The notes below the pieces were generated by a model that ran no database searches, was not told where the DNA came from, and saw only the letters and a program-made list of their open reading frames with translations. This document shows, one piece after another, positions 23,051 through 35,709 of a stretch of 64,000 bases of DNA. How positions within the stretch are numbered: the first letter of the stretch is position 1; every line of letters begins with the position of its first letter. The position numbers and the translations under genes were made by a program. This DNA comes from Cryptomeria japonica (Eukaryota; Streptophyta; Pinopsida; Cupressales; Cupressaceae). The DNA lies in the NCBI RefSeq assembly GCF_030272615.1, contig NC_081410.1, positions 569,367,152 to 569,431,151 of the forward strand. The letters run 5' to 3'.

Positions 23051-26000
23051 TGTTAGGACTCATAAAAATCATCCTAAATTTGGTGACCCAATGAACCCTT
23101 GTTTTATAGATTTCTTTTTGCGGCTTTTCTTTATGGTAAGGAAAGTGCTTTTTTTTTTAATTTGCTTTGAACTTGAACCCTTGAGGTTCAAGGTTCAAGG
23201 TTCAATTGCTTCTCCTACTTGTGTCGTGGCTTTGTAATGTTTTTTAATAAGCAAGTGAGAATGCATTATGTCTATTTTGAACCATTTGCTAATCAGTTCA
23301 AGGTTCAAGGTTCAATATGTCCCTTTCTTTTTATCCAAGGTCTTTGCCTGTTACTTTTTCCACTTAAGTGGAAGGGTCTATGCATCATCAAGTGGGTCCC
23401 ACTTTTAGAGTCCAGACCTGGGCAGATTCTGATATGATTTTAATTTTTCCTAAGTCCTATGTCTTTTCTTATGTATCTATCGGGTTTCCTAAAGATCGAG
23501 CAAGTTTTTTAAGATCTTGCAGCTGTCGCTATACCACAACCAAAAAGTGCTTGATGGTTATTCATTGCGACATGGTGACAAAGTGGTGGGACCCGTGAGA
23601 AAGGTGCAGAGCGCAGAAAGTCACTATCGACCATTGGAAGTCAAGTTTTTCAGATTATCCCGATGACCTGATGGAAAGGGCTAAGGCAAACTTTTTATCC
23701 CACATTGGCCGCACAGAGGAAATTTGTTGTATTTAAATACTTGGCTACACACATCCTTAGTGTCAAAGCTTACGGGCTTTTAGGAAGTGGCCGATCAAGC
23801 AGGTGGTGGCCCCCCCGCGTGTGCATGCATCTCTGAGTAGCCTAATTTTATAGAAAAGGGGAAATTAAACAATGGGTAGGTTGGAGAAGATCGGACGATG
23901 AGCCCTATACCACGGGATGAAAGTGATCGACTATTAACAACCACAACTTGGTGACTGATGAGCTGGTAGGATAGGTAGCGTCGAGGTATGCACTGAGAAA
24001 TTGATGAAGTGTCAGACAACTGGTGGAAATGTTGTGACATAGTGGCATAGGATGTAACCACTCAGAGGGGATAAGGGTCGAGAAGATCAAGAAAATTAAA
24101 TGGTGATCAAGATGGATCCAAGGGTTGTCACTATGTAGTGACGTAAAAATGCTCGCCAGATATCGCCTGTGACTTGGTGACAAACCACTAGTGGTGAACC
24201 ATGTCCAACTATTAATGCAAGCGGATAAGGAATGTGGTTCATTCCTGCGGTTAGTGGAGGTCGTGCTAAGGTGTCAGAGTGGAGGGGTTGGAATTAATAC
24301 CCTCACAACATGTGGTGCCCAGTTGTGAACTTCGAAGCCAATCAAGGGTGCCATGTGGCAGATAAGTGGCATATCATCAAGGTGTATATCGAGTAGACCA
24401 TGGCTTCAATGGATTATTGAATGGACTCACCAAAGGTATCAATTTCATCGACATGAAAAGTGTCGATGAAACTAGGGTTTCGATAAGACATGAAAATGGC
24501 TAGCCGAAGAGGAAGTTTGGCTGAAAGGCTGATGTCAAACAAACTGAAGGAGGTGGTGGGTCTGGTGGAGATGACTTGGCAGTCCAAGTGTGTCAGGTGG
24601 TGAACTAGAGGTTGACAAGTGGTAGGCCTGACTAGATAGGTGGAGTCTAGGAATATCTTAGAGAAAATCCAGAGAGGCCAAGTGGTGACACCGTGGCATA
24701 GGCGAGAGCCATTCAAAGAAGCTAAAGGTCGAGCGAGTTTAGGAAGTAAAGAACAAGCAAGCTCAAAGAATATCTATGGTTGTCACCATACTGCAAGATG
24801 GAGGTGCTCAAATATTAATGGCCACAACTTGGCAACTGATGAAGTGGTAGAATATGGGCCCCGGATTGAACCAGATGGTGCCATGTGGTGGAAATGCATG
24901 GCAGATGTTTGTGTGGCAAAATTCAAAGATTTAAAATATAATTTCTAAATGTGGTACACAGGCAAAAAATTAAATGATAGAAATATTGGTGGCTGAGGGA
25001 TTTTATTTTTGCCTGATATATAAGTGTTATATATCGGTGGATGGCTCTCCATCCAAGGAATTTGATTTTGCTGTCAAGTGCAACCCATGACAAGTATTTT
25101 TGGGACAGTTACCTTGGGATTTTAGGGTTTATTCTTCAATTAGAAAGATTGTATTTTCTATAGGCCAAGTGCAGTAGCGATTAAGTTTTTAAATAGCCAG
25201 AGACCAAAGTGGTGGGGCCTATTTCTAAGAGGATTACTCAGGGAAGTTAAAAGGCATGTTAGTTTCCCATGATCAGATGGTTGTCGCTATATCGTGATGG
25301 AAACTCGTTCAACTTTTAAAGGTTGCGACTTGGCAACTAAAAGAAAAGTGCTCAGAGAGAAGGCCTCCTGATCTATTGGCGCCAAAGAATTTTAAATATT
25401 CAAAAGAAATATTGGTAGAGCTATGAAAGTTTCATATGACATTGCTTCAAGATGAAAATGGGTTGGTAAGAGGTACCCAAGAGATCTACAAGGAGATATG
25501 CAAAGAACATAATGGTGTGTTGCTCTGTGATAAGAACTTGTCAATGCTCTGGCACAAGACAATCCACCAGCATTATGAAGTTGTCGGTTGTTGCAACCAA
25601 TTTTGGGTAATAGGAGGTTGCCCTTTCGGCCATCTTCCAAATGAATGCCTAGTGAATTAATGAAGCATGCATCCTTGAAGGAATGTTATATTTCTCCCTC
25701 AACTATAATGGCATAGATATAACGTTTGCATTAAAAGACTGTTAGGGTAAAATTATTCTTCTGTGTGGTCTAAAGCTTGTTGCATCTTGATTTCTATAAA
25801 AGGATACCAAGTCTACCTAGAAAAGGGACACAAGTTTTGTAGCTAAACTCTGTCAAAATTAATGCAGGCCTTTGTCTTAGCAATTTATGAGTCAAATATG
25901 AAGTACTTGTAACCTTCTAATAGAGGAATGAAATATAAAGTCCAGAGAATTTAAACTCAGACTTGTATTGTCTCTATGTCACTGTGCCGGTGTTTATTTC

Positions 26001-26619
26001 ATTTAAGTAATCAAGGATTACTTATTTGAATGATTTGTTAGGTGTCTAATGAAGTTGTTTTGAGTCTTTTTCTTAAGGAGAAAAATATAAAATAATTTGA
26101 ACAAAGTCATTGATATCAATACTTTTGGTGTGGATTTGATGATGAAGTCTGATGCAGATTTGGACTCTGTATATGTCAGGCATATTCAGAGTTAATAGAT
26201 TAGGAATTTGTGATTTGTGTACTAGTTTCTCTTGTCAGCTTGCAGTCTATTGTAGATGACTTTGTTGCCTGGATAAGGCACTATTTTATCTGTTGGTTTT
26301 TGTTGCATTTTGTGATCTTCTTTTAAAAAGTCAAATCATTTTTCAATTTAGGTTAGTTGTACTGGTCAGTAAGGAAAGTTTGCAGGAATTTACACTGGTT
26401 TTCTACAAACCATTTACTATTCTTGTGAGAAAATAGTCTTTAAAAGCATTCACCTACTCGAGCTTTTATAAGCTTAAAGTGTAGGAGGTTTCCTAATTCT
26501 GGAACCTCATATTGTTGTCTTTATTTCAAACATTTGTTGTTCTCTTCCATTGCAACACAAAGACAATAATTTTCACTTTTAAAGAGAAGAAACATAAAGT
26601 GTCAAAATGGAGATTAACA
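23051..26619 (+). repeat. L2: LTR between the A and E2 internal regions
   Basis: It starts TGTTAGGACT and ends ...GATTAACA, followed four bases later by a PBS. Up to about 25190 it aligns with L3 (for example GGTTCAAGGTTCAA repeats near 23188; TATCCCGATGA near 23655). After that it differs completely from L1 and L3, whose 3' ends match each other. It carries five inverted-repeat modules (near 23520, 23895, 24123, 24775 and 25270). A short ORF at 25436-25660 matches nothing I recognise. Confidence 0.75.
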
Positions 26620-26623
26620 AAAA

Positions 26624-26641
26624 TGGTGACTCTGCTAGGGA
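26624..26641 (+). promoter_or_regulatory. Primer-binding site of E2
   Basis: TGGTGACTCTGCTAGGGA, four bases after the end of L2. It is the same site as at 9059 with two differences, so A and E2 prime from the same tRNA. Confidence 0.75.
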
Positions 26642-27213
26642 GTAATCTAAAGATCTCTGGTTTAGATTGTTGAATCAGATTGTAAGTGAGTCTGGCCAAA
26701 GTCATTTGGGGAAGAGTCTTAGAAGTTTAGAAATCTGAATTGTATTTTTCAGATTTGAAAGTGTATACCCTGGAAGGTCTTGTTGCTATGAAATTTGAAA
26801 ATATTGTGTGACTTTGTTGTGTGTGTTAAGTACCTTGAAATATGAAGATGTTTTAGAATGAAGATCAGTGGTTAAATTTTATTCCTCTTCAGGGAGGTGG
26901 CGACTATGTAAGAATGAACATGAGATTTGGAGAATTTCAAATTTTTCAGTCAGAAGTGAAGTGAACAGAAACAACAAATATACCAAGGTATTTCCCATTG
27001 ATGAGATAAATTTTGTTCCTTAGAAGGTGAAGCAAGTCACCAGGAAAAGGAGTATTGGTTCTAAGGTTACATACTTCTTGTTTTGAAAAGTTTCATTTAG
27101 AAATATGGTGAGAAGTATGTCTGGTTATGAAGTTAATGACTGCATATGTTTTGAAAAGAGAGTAAAATAGTAAGATACATTGTTAGTATAATGGTTCAAT
27201 AGATGTTTCAAAT
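26642..27213 (+). other. E2 untranslated leader
   Basis: No supportable ORF. Words such as GGTGGCGACT and the general base composition resemble the leader after the PBS of element A. Confidence 0.45.
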
Positions 27214-28788
27214 TTGATGGATCTAGATGTGGTTCCAAGATCTGAAATTTCTTTGTCAATTTTGAAAAACATTGATAGGGAGATTGTAGTTTATCTTGAA
27301 AAGATCCAAGATAGATGCATCTTGTTTTTAAGAAGGAATGTAGGGAAGAGAAAGGTTGAATCATCATATGTTTTTTATGAAAGATTTATTGCTGCATTAA
27401 ATTAACTTCTAGTTGATGTTAGACCCCATGAGAAAGTTTGGATTGAATTATTTTTAGAGCTTGATGAGCTTGACTCAGTTAGTTGGTTTTCAACTTTGAG
27501 GGAAGAAAATGTTTCCAGTATTAAAGAATGGATAGATGAGATTGAAATGACCAAATCTAAAAATGCACAAAGTTTTGAGTACAATGATGAAGATGAATCT
27601 ATGAGTGGATATATTTTTTATGATGTTGAAGGTGACTCTTATTCTCAGCATGACAGTGTAGATGTGTATTCAGAGCACAAAGAAAATTGTGAGAACATAA
27701 GTTGTTGTTCAAATAGTCTTGAGCCTATTGAGGTTTCAGATTTGAATGATATAGATCACCTTGCTGTCAATATCAATCCACAAAGTGTTTGCAACCAAGG
27801 TTATGAGACTATGTTGCAACATATAGAAACACTTTATGATCAACATGATAAAGGTCATGATGTAGATGCAAGTTGTTTTAGAGACAAAAGAAATATGCAC
27901 GAAGACATGAGCACTGTGGATTTAATGCATGCATCAAATTGGGACAATGTTTACAGCACAGAAGATGAAGCCAAGGAAAATGAAAATGAAGGAGAAGGTT
28001 CACTAAGTAATGAACAAATCTCAGAACTCTTAGCTGTTGATCTTAAGAGGTATACATCCAGAAATGTCCCTAATCTCTCATACCCAATCAGTATATATTT
28101 TGATACTGATGATATTGTTGAAGGTGTGAGGTATGATACATATGATATTTCTTTCCCTACATTTGATTTGAATAATGGACAAGATGAAAATACATATAAG
28201 GTTGATAAATGAGATAATGTGGATTCATATGTTGATATGAACTTAGAATTTGATATGCATTGTGTGGATCTTAGTGTTAAAGAGAAAGGCAAATCTGAAT
28301 TGATTTTCCCAGATTTGCAATTCGTAAATGAACCATTGACAGGTGATCATGCATTTTCATGTTTGCAAAAGGATGATATAAGGTGTAGTCAGCATGCTAA
28401 GTTGCATTCATTCAATGAGGAAATGTTCCTCTCTATTTTGCAAGCCTATATTATAGATGAGTGTTTTTCATTTTTGCAAACTAGCAATCAACATGTGCCT
28501 TATGTTCCCAATGATCAGATGGAGCGAGGTTATTTTTCATTTTAGTTGGGAAATAATTATAAACAATATGAAAGTTATGTGTCATTTGATGATCAGGATT
28601 TTGATGTGGGATCTATTTTTCAAAGATTAAATGATTACCAGCATGCTAATAATCTTTTATGTGATGAGCTGATGAGAAGTTGTAGAGTTTGTGATCGGGA
28701 AAATGTAAATGAAACTTTTAGCTTACCCTTGATTCATGGAAATGAGAATCATGTGTTTGACAGAGGTAAGCATCAATTCCAATTTTGA
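27214..28788 (+). pseudogene. E2 ORF: acidic protein of unknown function (~525 codons)
   Basis: From ATG 27214 to TGA 28786-28788 one frame is kept, interrupted by only three stops (TAA 27403, TGA 28210, TAG 28543) and no frameshift. The N-terminal part (LSILKNIDREIVVYLEKIQD, then VWIELFLELDELDSVSWFST) looks helical. It may be the remains of a gag-type domain, but I cannot show that. The middle and C-terminal parts are very acidic and rich in Asp, Glu, Ser, His and Tyr. A CRVCDRENVN segment near 28680 has only two Cys. There is no zinc knuckle, protease, RT or integrase. It fills the whole internal region of E2 between PBS and L3, so it is probably the gene of a non-autonomous element. Confidence 0.6.
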
Positions 28789-29024
28789 TGGTCTGGGGCC
28801 ATATGTAAATAATTTCTATTGTACAGTCGCTTTGCTTTCAGTTGTGTGGTATTCAATAAGGAGCCCTATTGTTGGGTGGAATGAGGAACCCCTATTTTGG
28901 AGAGGAAGGATCATTGAAGATTCTAAAAGATGAAGAAGTGTCATTTTTTTGGGGTGGTCTTCTTTGCCAAAGATTTTGAATTCTTGTGTTAATCTTGCAA
29001 TCAACCATCCCCAATTAATGCCAC
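28789..29024 (+). other. E2 3' untranslated region
   Basis: It shares several words with 22868-23050 (TTCAATAAGGAGCCC; TTCTTGTGTTAATCTTGCAA; CAACCATCCCCAAT). It contains purine-rich GGAGAGGAAGGA and TTTTTTTGGGGTGG. No gene. Confidence 0.6.
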
Positions 29025-32000
29025 TATTGGGACCTATACAAATTTTAAGATTTTGAGTGGCCCATTTAAAAATCATGCTCTGCACTTTCTAATGGCACTT
29101 GATGAGTCTATTATCACTATTTCAAATATGTTGAAAATCTTACCTTTTAGCTATTGGAGTCTGTCGAAATTCAGAATTTGACCTTTGCAAGTGAGTTTGT
29201 GGTTTTGAGGGTTTAGGGTTTTTGCTTTTTCACAAAAACATTTAGAAAATTAAACATTTGTAGCGCATTGTTGTAATTCATATTGAACTTGAACCCTTGA
29301 ACCTTTTTGGTTCAAGATTCAACCGTTTCTCTTGCAGGAGTCATGGCTTTAAAATATTTTTTAGTAAGCAAGTGAGAATGTGTTATGTCTGTTTTGAACA
29401 ATTTACAAATCGGTTCAAGGTTCATGGTTCATAATGTCCCTTTCTTTTTATCCAAAGTCTTTTCTCTTCATTTTTCCACTTAAGTGGAAGTGTCTGTGCA
29501 TTGTCAAGAGGGGGCCCCTTTTAAGTCTAGACCTGGGAAGGTTCTGATAAATTTTACTTTTGCCTAAGTCTTATGTCTTTTCCTATGTATCTATCAGGCT
29601 TCCTAAAGATCGAGTAGGTTGCTATTGATCTCGTGGTTGTCGCTATACCACAATCCAAAAGTGCTCAATTGTTATTTGTCGTGACATGGTGACTAAGTGG
29701 TGGGACCCGTGAGAAAGGTGTGAATCGTAGAAATTCCAAGAAGATCACAAGTCAGGTTTTCAAACTATCCCGATGACTCGATGGAAAGGGCTAAGGTGAA
29801 CCTTTTATCCCACATTGGCCGCAGGGAGGAGCATTTCAGTATTTATGTGCAAGGCCGCATATATCCTAAGTGTCAAAGCTTACAGGCTTTTGGCAAGTGG
29901 CAGCTCAAAAGTGGTGGCCCCATGCATGCATCTCAAAGAGCCCAAAATTTTGTAGTAAAAGGGCAAGTTAAACAGCGAGCAGGTTGAATGTAGATCCATG
30001 ACCATCGCTATATCGCCATGTGCAGGTGATCGACTAATAATAGCCGCGACTTGGTGACTGGTGAGGTGGCAGACAAGTGGCGGACACGTGGTGACATCAT
30101 GGCATAGGATGTAGCGGCTTAGAGGGGCTAAGGATTGAGAAGATCAACAAAGATCACTGATTATCTAGATGGATCCAAGGGTTGTCGCGATGTAAAAATT
30201 CTCACCACATATCACCTACGACTTGATGACAAACCACTAGCAGTGAAATGTGACCGATAGTTAATGTAAGCGGTTGAGGTAGGCGGTTCATTCTGGTAGT
30301 TAGTGGAGGCCGTGCTAAGGTGTCAGAGTGGAGAGCTCGGAATGAATACCCTTACGACAGGTGGCACCCATTTGTGAACTCTGGACCTCTAAATTGACTC
30401 ATTAGTTTCATTGACATGAAAGTTGTCGATGAAACTAGGGTTTTGATAAGACATGAAAACGGATAACCGAAGAGGAAGTTTGGCTGAAAGAATGATACCG
30501 AACAAACTAAAGGAAGTGGTGGGTCCACTGGCACCGACGTGGTAGATGAGGCCACACTTAGATGGATTAGGTGGTGAACCAGAGGTTGACGCATGGTAGA
30601 CCCGAGAGACAGGATGTGCCTAGGCAAGTCTCATAAGTGAATTAAGGAGTGCCACGTGGTAACATGTGGTAGAAGGAAGAGGATCTACCAAGGTTAATGG
30701 TTGGGCAGATCAAGGAAGATTAGATAGTAATGCAAAAGATCCAACTATGGTCGCTATACCATGATGAAAAGATGCCCATCGAGTTATCATCATGACTTGG
30801 CGACAAAGCATGTGCAAAAAAGGAAAGCGGCCATGAGTTAAGAATCGAGTAGGTTGAGGAAAGTTCTATGGCCATCACTATATTGCCATGTAAAGAAGCT
30901 CAATTGTTATCCCATGTGACAAGGTGACTAGACAGGTGGCAGTTGAGGTGGCCGTCTAGGTGGGCTCAGTGCAAATCAGGTTGTGCCATGTATTAGGGAG
31001 TAGAAGAAGAATCAAGGCAGGCTCAAGTCTAATGGCAAGACTAGGTGGCCATCTAGATGGATCCAAAGGAAAATCACGATGTGCCATGTGTTGGGCCCAT
31101 CAGAAGAGAAAGTGATAGAGGGAGTCTCTCAGGCCAGATAAGGGTTGAGAAAGTCAAGGCAGATCAACCATGATCCAAGGGAGATCAACGGTTGTCGCCA
31201 AGTCGCAACAAAAAGTTGCTCGATGGCTAATAGTCACGACTTATTGACCAAGTGGTGGGGAACAATAGAAAAGAAGAGCAATCCCAAGGAAATAAAGAAC
31301 AAGCAAGTCCGAGGGAGATTGACAGTGGTCACTGATCTGCAGTCCGAAGATGCACAATCAATATCCATCACAGATCAGCAACAAGGAAGAAACAAAGAGC
31401 TTCATTTTGGCAGTGAGTCCAGATGGTGCTGAGGTGGTAGGATAAGGACCTCGGAAACAACCCAGAGGTGCCATGTGGTAGAGATTTGTGCAGTAATCTC
31501 AAAGATTTAAAATATAATTTCTGACTGTGTTGAAAAGGCAGAAAATTAAATGATCGACCTGCAGAGGGATTAATGTGCCTAAGGGATTACTTTTTGCCTG
31601 ATATATAAGAGCTATATATAGTTGGAAAGCTCTCAATCCAAGGAATATGATTTTGCAGTCAAGTGTAACCCATGGCAAGTATTTTTGCTTTAGTTGCCTT
31701 AGGATCTTAGATTGGATTTTTCAGTCAAAAAGATTGGATTTTCTGCAGGCCAAGTTGTGCAAAACAGTTAATGCTAAAAGGTAGGGTAGTTGTCATTGTC
31801 AGAGAATAAAATCGTATTTTTTCCTCCCTTCCTTCTTATTCGAGAGTATTCTCATTTTGCAGGGGTTCCATATTTTTGTTAGCAAGGCTCCACAATCTTG
31901 GTTTCCAATTCTGAGCTTTTTCCCAGATTTGTAATACAATGTCCCTTTTCAAGTAATAGAGTATCTCCTTGCTGTACATGTTTTCTATTGTAGGTCACAT

Positions 32001-32712
32001 ATATGTAAGGCATATATACAATTTATTGGATTGTCTCTAGGCCTTCTCTTATTTTCAATGAATCTAGTCTTCAATGGAGTTTGGGTTTTTCCTCTCAAAG
32101 TGGGAGTGTAATGAGTGTTCTTAGGTAGTCTTCAAGGAAGAGTTTAAATTCTATTAATAATCATTTTGGATCCAGGATAATGTATGGATATGTATGATCC
32201 TCTATTTGAGTTTAGAATGTATTAATGTCGGGCATTAATATATGGATATATTTCTTAATAAATTAGATTTGTAATAGAAGTTTTCATTTTTAGATTGATG
32301 TATGACTCCATGCCCTTGGATAAGGTAGTGGTCTTGCAGATTATGAGGATTCTCAAAGATTTTAAATATCAAGTATCCATTTGCTTTCATGTTTGTAGTT
32401 TTAGTTTGTTCCATCTATCTCATGCTCAAATCTTGTTAAGATGTCAATGTAGATCTAGCCCATCTGTAGTAACCTCTTTGTTGTTGAGCCCTGTGAGATT
32501 TATCTACTTTTATTGATGCCATATGTTTGTAACTAGTTGTATTTTATGCATCAAAAGGGTGTGCTCCCCTAGGTCTTGCTAAACTTGTAGTGGAGGAGGA
32601 TCATTAGGATCCTATGTTATGTTGTCCAAGCCCTAAAGCTTTTCATTGATTGAGGTTGGCTTTCTCATAGATAGTTTGCAGGTGAACTTGGGTGTCTTTT
32701 TTGAGACCAACA
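29025..32712 (+). repeat. L3: long LTR (3.7 kb)
   Basis: It starts TATTGGGACC, a one-base variant of the TGTTGGGAC start seen in S, and ends ...GAGACCAACA exactly like L1. No PBS follows; copia-type gag sequence of F begins at once. Six inverted-repeat modules lie near 29634, 29999, 30180, 30747, 30871 and 31188. A TATA-like TATATAAGAGCTATATA lies near 31604. ORFs within it are short and unconserved. Confidence 0.8.
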
Positions 32713-33241
32713 CAACTTCAGCTTCATCTTCAGTGTCACTACCAAACATATCTTTCTAGTAGGAATGATTTGCATGATCACTCTCTGGTGGGTGCCTCTC
32801 ATCTTCTGATTCTTGAGCCATGAAGAGGTGGGTTCTTACTTCATCATTTCTACTGCTACTCACTGATCTATCTTCATCTACAGACTCATGTGTTACATTT
32901 TCCTCTTTGTTTCCACAAACCATTTCTATAGTTCTAGGCTCATTTCCATAGAGCTTATTTAATATGTCCCATAAGCTCTTTGCTGATTTGCATCTGTCCA
33001 CCTATTTGGAAACATCATTTGATAACCCATGAAGTATAACCTTCATTTCTATATCATTACACTGATATCTTCTTTCTTCTTCTGAATCAGTGGGAGGACT
33101 CACTTTACTAGGGCAGACATTTACTACTGACATCCATACATCAAACTCAAGGGAGAACAAGTAGACTTCCATCCTACAACTCTAAATAGAATAGTTTGAA
33201 CCATCAAATATAGGAGTAGGGATTGACACAAAACAAACCAT
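32713..33241 (-). pseudogene. F gag (copia type), truncated
   Basis: The minus strand from ATG 33241 reads MVCFVSIPTPIFDGSNYSI, stop, SCRMEVYLFS, then CNDIEMKVILHGLSNDVSK, stop, VDRCKSAKSLWDILNKLYG. These are hallmarks of plant copia gag (DUF4219 start FDGSNYxxW and UBN2 segment KSAKxLWDxLxxLYG). The W in the first motif has become a stop. The downstream part is acidic and Ser-rich. L3 removes everything after residue ~176, so knuckle and pol are not in the window. Confidence 0.8.
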
Positions 33242-33299
33242 TGTGTTCTAATACTAGAATCTACCCAAGCTAGAGAAATCTTATTAACCAGGAACCTAG

Positions 33300-33311
33300 G
33301 CTCTGATACCA
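33300..33311 (-). promoter_or_regulatory. F primer-binding site (tRNA-iMet)
   Basis: The minus strand reads TGGTATCAGAGC two bases from the LTR end. Confidence 0.9.
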
Positions 33312-33313
33312 AT

Positions 33314-34589
33314 TGTTGAACTCAATATGCCACTAAGAGGGGGGTGAATCACTGGTTTCCAAATTTTGACCTCTTAATACTAAGAGAGATTACCGGTTAC
33401 CAATCCTAATGCCAATTTAACCTACCGATAATAGAATGAAAGATATCATAAAGAAAGCACACACAAATGCACATCACATGACATTGGTATATACAAGGGA
33501 AACCTAAGATGGGAAAAATCTCGATGAGAAATGTTGTTGGAGTCTACTACTCCAATCCAGCCCAATAGTGAAAACCCTGATTACAATATTTAGGGCACCA
33601 ACCTAAGGAGCACCAACCCCTGCACCAAGCTCCAACTCAGTGATCTATAATGAACATAATCAATTACAAAAGTGATAATTTGATTATAAGTGAATCTTGT
33701 AACCACTGCATACACTTTACCCTACCAGTTTCTCACCTCCTCTGCCTTACTAGTTGACTCCTACTCTTCCTTCTATCTCTCTCTCTCTCTCTCTCTATCT
33801 CTTTGCTCATCTTCACCTACTACTGCTGACACACCAGTTCTACCTCTGCCTGTTGGATGAACAGTCGGATCATATACCTATTGCCGGTTACTCTACTCAC
33901 TATTTTATCCTTTCGCTACTCTTTGCCTATCAGATCTTTTCTCCCATATACACATACAACTTCTTCTCTTTGTAATGCCTTCTAACTGACTTGAACACTA
34001 CTAGTTCCCACCTCTGCAACTCACTTTGCAGTTTACTAGTTAGACTAATCTTGTTGGTTAAGCCCTTGCTAAACCCTCTCACTTGTTTCATCTTCCTTGT
34101 TGGCTCTTTGCTTTAGATGCTAGTTTCCTTGACTCTTCTCAATCTTATATGTTCTCTACTTTTATCAAGATCACTCTTCTTCGGCAACCAGCATCGCACC
34201 TTCAATCTTTGACCAGCATAAATATGTCATATCTTTCCAGCAAGTACATGGCATGCTAGGGTTTTCTCACTGACTAATTTGGTGTACTAGATCTAATGAA
34301 ACTCTTCTCTAATATTGTGGACCTGCAACAAATCATCCATAGTTGCCAATCTTGAGACTTTCAATACATATTTGCTATGTTTAGCAAATGTGGTAGATAG
34401 ATCACCGATCCGCTTCAATCCATCACATTAAATGATTTCACAGTTATCTTTTCCAAGTTGATAATTTGATCAGATCTCCTGATTCGATCAACTCACCAAG
34501 GGGCATCCTTTTATTTGCCTTGAGCCACACACTTCTACAATTTCCCCATGATTGTCATAGTCAACATTTAATGTTGACCAATGCCAACA
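33314..34589 (-). repeat. F 5' LTR (approximate right end)
   Basis: The left edge is set by the PBS and TGTTGAACTC. The right edge at ...AATGCCAACA is my best choice, by analogy with the B1 LTR end ATGCCAACA. The LTR contains many ACCGGT-like words and a (TC)n run at about 33775-33797. The left edge is certain; the right edge is tentative. Confidence 0.6.
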
Positions 34590-35709
34590 ATCTCACTAAG
34601 ATGAAAATTCACTAACCTCTACATGATTTCCACTTCAACTCCATGTGGCATCCCTGTCGATATCCATCTCATCTTAGACCTCTATGTCACTTTAGACAGA
34701 ATCACCGACCAAACACTTAACTGGTGCACACCTACCAATCATCTAACCCTTTCAATACACCTCACCATACTGGTTGACCTTCCTTCCATCACCATCTCTG
34801 TCTTGTTGGTGTGTCACATTTACTCATCATCAACCATGTTAGTCCTCAGTAGAAATCTACGATGACTCACTATGTGCATCTTCATCAGATTAAGAGCACT
34901 TCACATTTGTCTCTCGGTTCACTTACTTGAATGCCAGTAACCTTGTTTACCAGTTGGAAAACTAGATGACTTCATGTTGTCAACCTCTAACCATCTCCAT
35001 CAGCAAAAAAAACAATCTCCACCTGAGCCTTGGTAACTCCAAGTTTATAATTGTAGAGATTCATCTTCATTTGACCTATTCTCCTCTCAACCGGTTTTCC
35101 AAAATGGAAAAGATGTCATCTCAACTCTTCCTTCTCTTTCCCTAGAGCACATCTTGACTTCACATGCTAATCTAGTGTACATCTCATATCTCAATCATTG
35201 GAGGCATCCTCATCTTCCACTTTGGTCATTCGGTCTATGCATCCCATCACCTACCTTTGCTTACTTTGACTATCTTATCCCAGAGAGTCATGATGCATGC
35301 CATGTATGTTGTGGGATAAGCAAGGTATTATCACTTACCAATGGGAAGAGTAGACAACTGTACTTCAACTACAAAACACCTGTGGAGGAAGATATATGTC
35401 ACCTACTAGTAATGATTTGTCTTCACTAAGGAGACGATACATGTCCAACTCGACATATGTCCCAGTACCTTTTCCATATGTCATCTTTTCTCACTAAAGA
35501 AACACACTTTCTATCAACCTTCTCTTCATCTAGTGGAAGTCCTCCTACATGGCATCACACTATCATACCGGTTGCATAGCTAACCCTTCATTAGTTCATA
35601 CTATAACAAGCCCTATTAGTCACACACTTTACAGTTCTCATCACTCACTAGTCACTTCTCTATAATGCTTGTTTAACATCATCATGCATACTGACTAACC
35701 AGTTCCTTC
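34590..35709. other. Unassigned repeat-like DNA between F and B2
   Basis: C/T-rich, with ACCAGTT and ACCGGTT words as in the F LTR. A CAATCTCCACCTGAGCCTTG segment near 35012 resembles the plus-strand view of the B1 polypurine boundary (CAATCTCCCCCTTTGGCATT). It may be the decayed internal end of another minus-strand element or a longer F LTR. No gene supported. Confidence 0.4.

Larger units (their letters stand above)
6194..32712 (+). mobile_element. Composite gypsy block: L1 - A - L2 - E2 - L3
   Basis: Three copies of one long-LTR family (L1, L2, L3) flank two different internal regions. The first, after L1, has a PBS and gag-pol domains (element A, itself split by B1). The second, after L2, has a PBS and one unrecognised ORF (E2). 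Both internal regions end alike: a segment containing CAATAAGGAGCCC, then TTCTTGTGTT and CAACCATCCCCAA just before the LTR start. L1 and L3 resemble each other much more than either resembles L2, whose last ~1.4 kb is unrelated to theirs. L1 is cut by T1. The block is inserted in the gag of F. Confidence 0.65.
32713..34589 (-). mobile_element. F: copia-like element (5' part only)
   Basis: On the minus strand: LTR (34589 to 33314), tRNA-iMet PBS (33311-33300), then gag down to 32713, where it is cut by L3. The rest of F must lie left of L1, outside the window. The LTR edge next to the PBS reads TTGAACTCAATATGCC with a GAGGGGGG run, like the B1 LTR edge. The LTR is heavily decayed. Confidence 0.7.

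Noticed and set aside
25436-25660. 74-codon ORF in L2 as a possible gene
   Set aside because: Short, in an LTR, with no motif and no counterpart in L1, L3 or S.
23051-26619. L2 as the simple 3' LTR partner of L1
   Set aside because: The 3' ends of L1 and L2 are unrelated, while L1 and L3 match to the last base; a simple pair is not supported.
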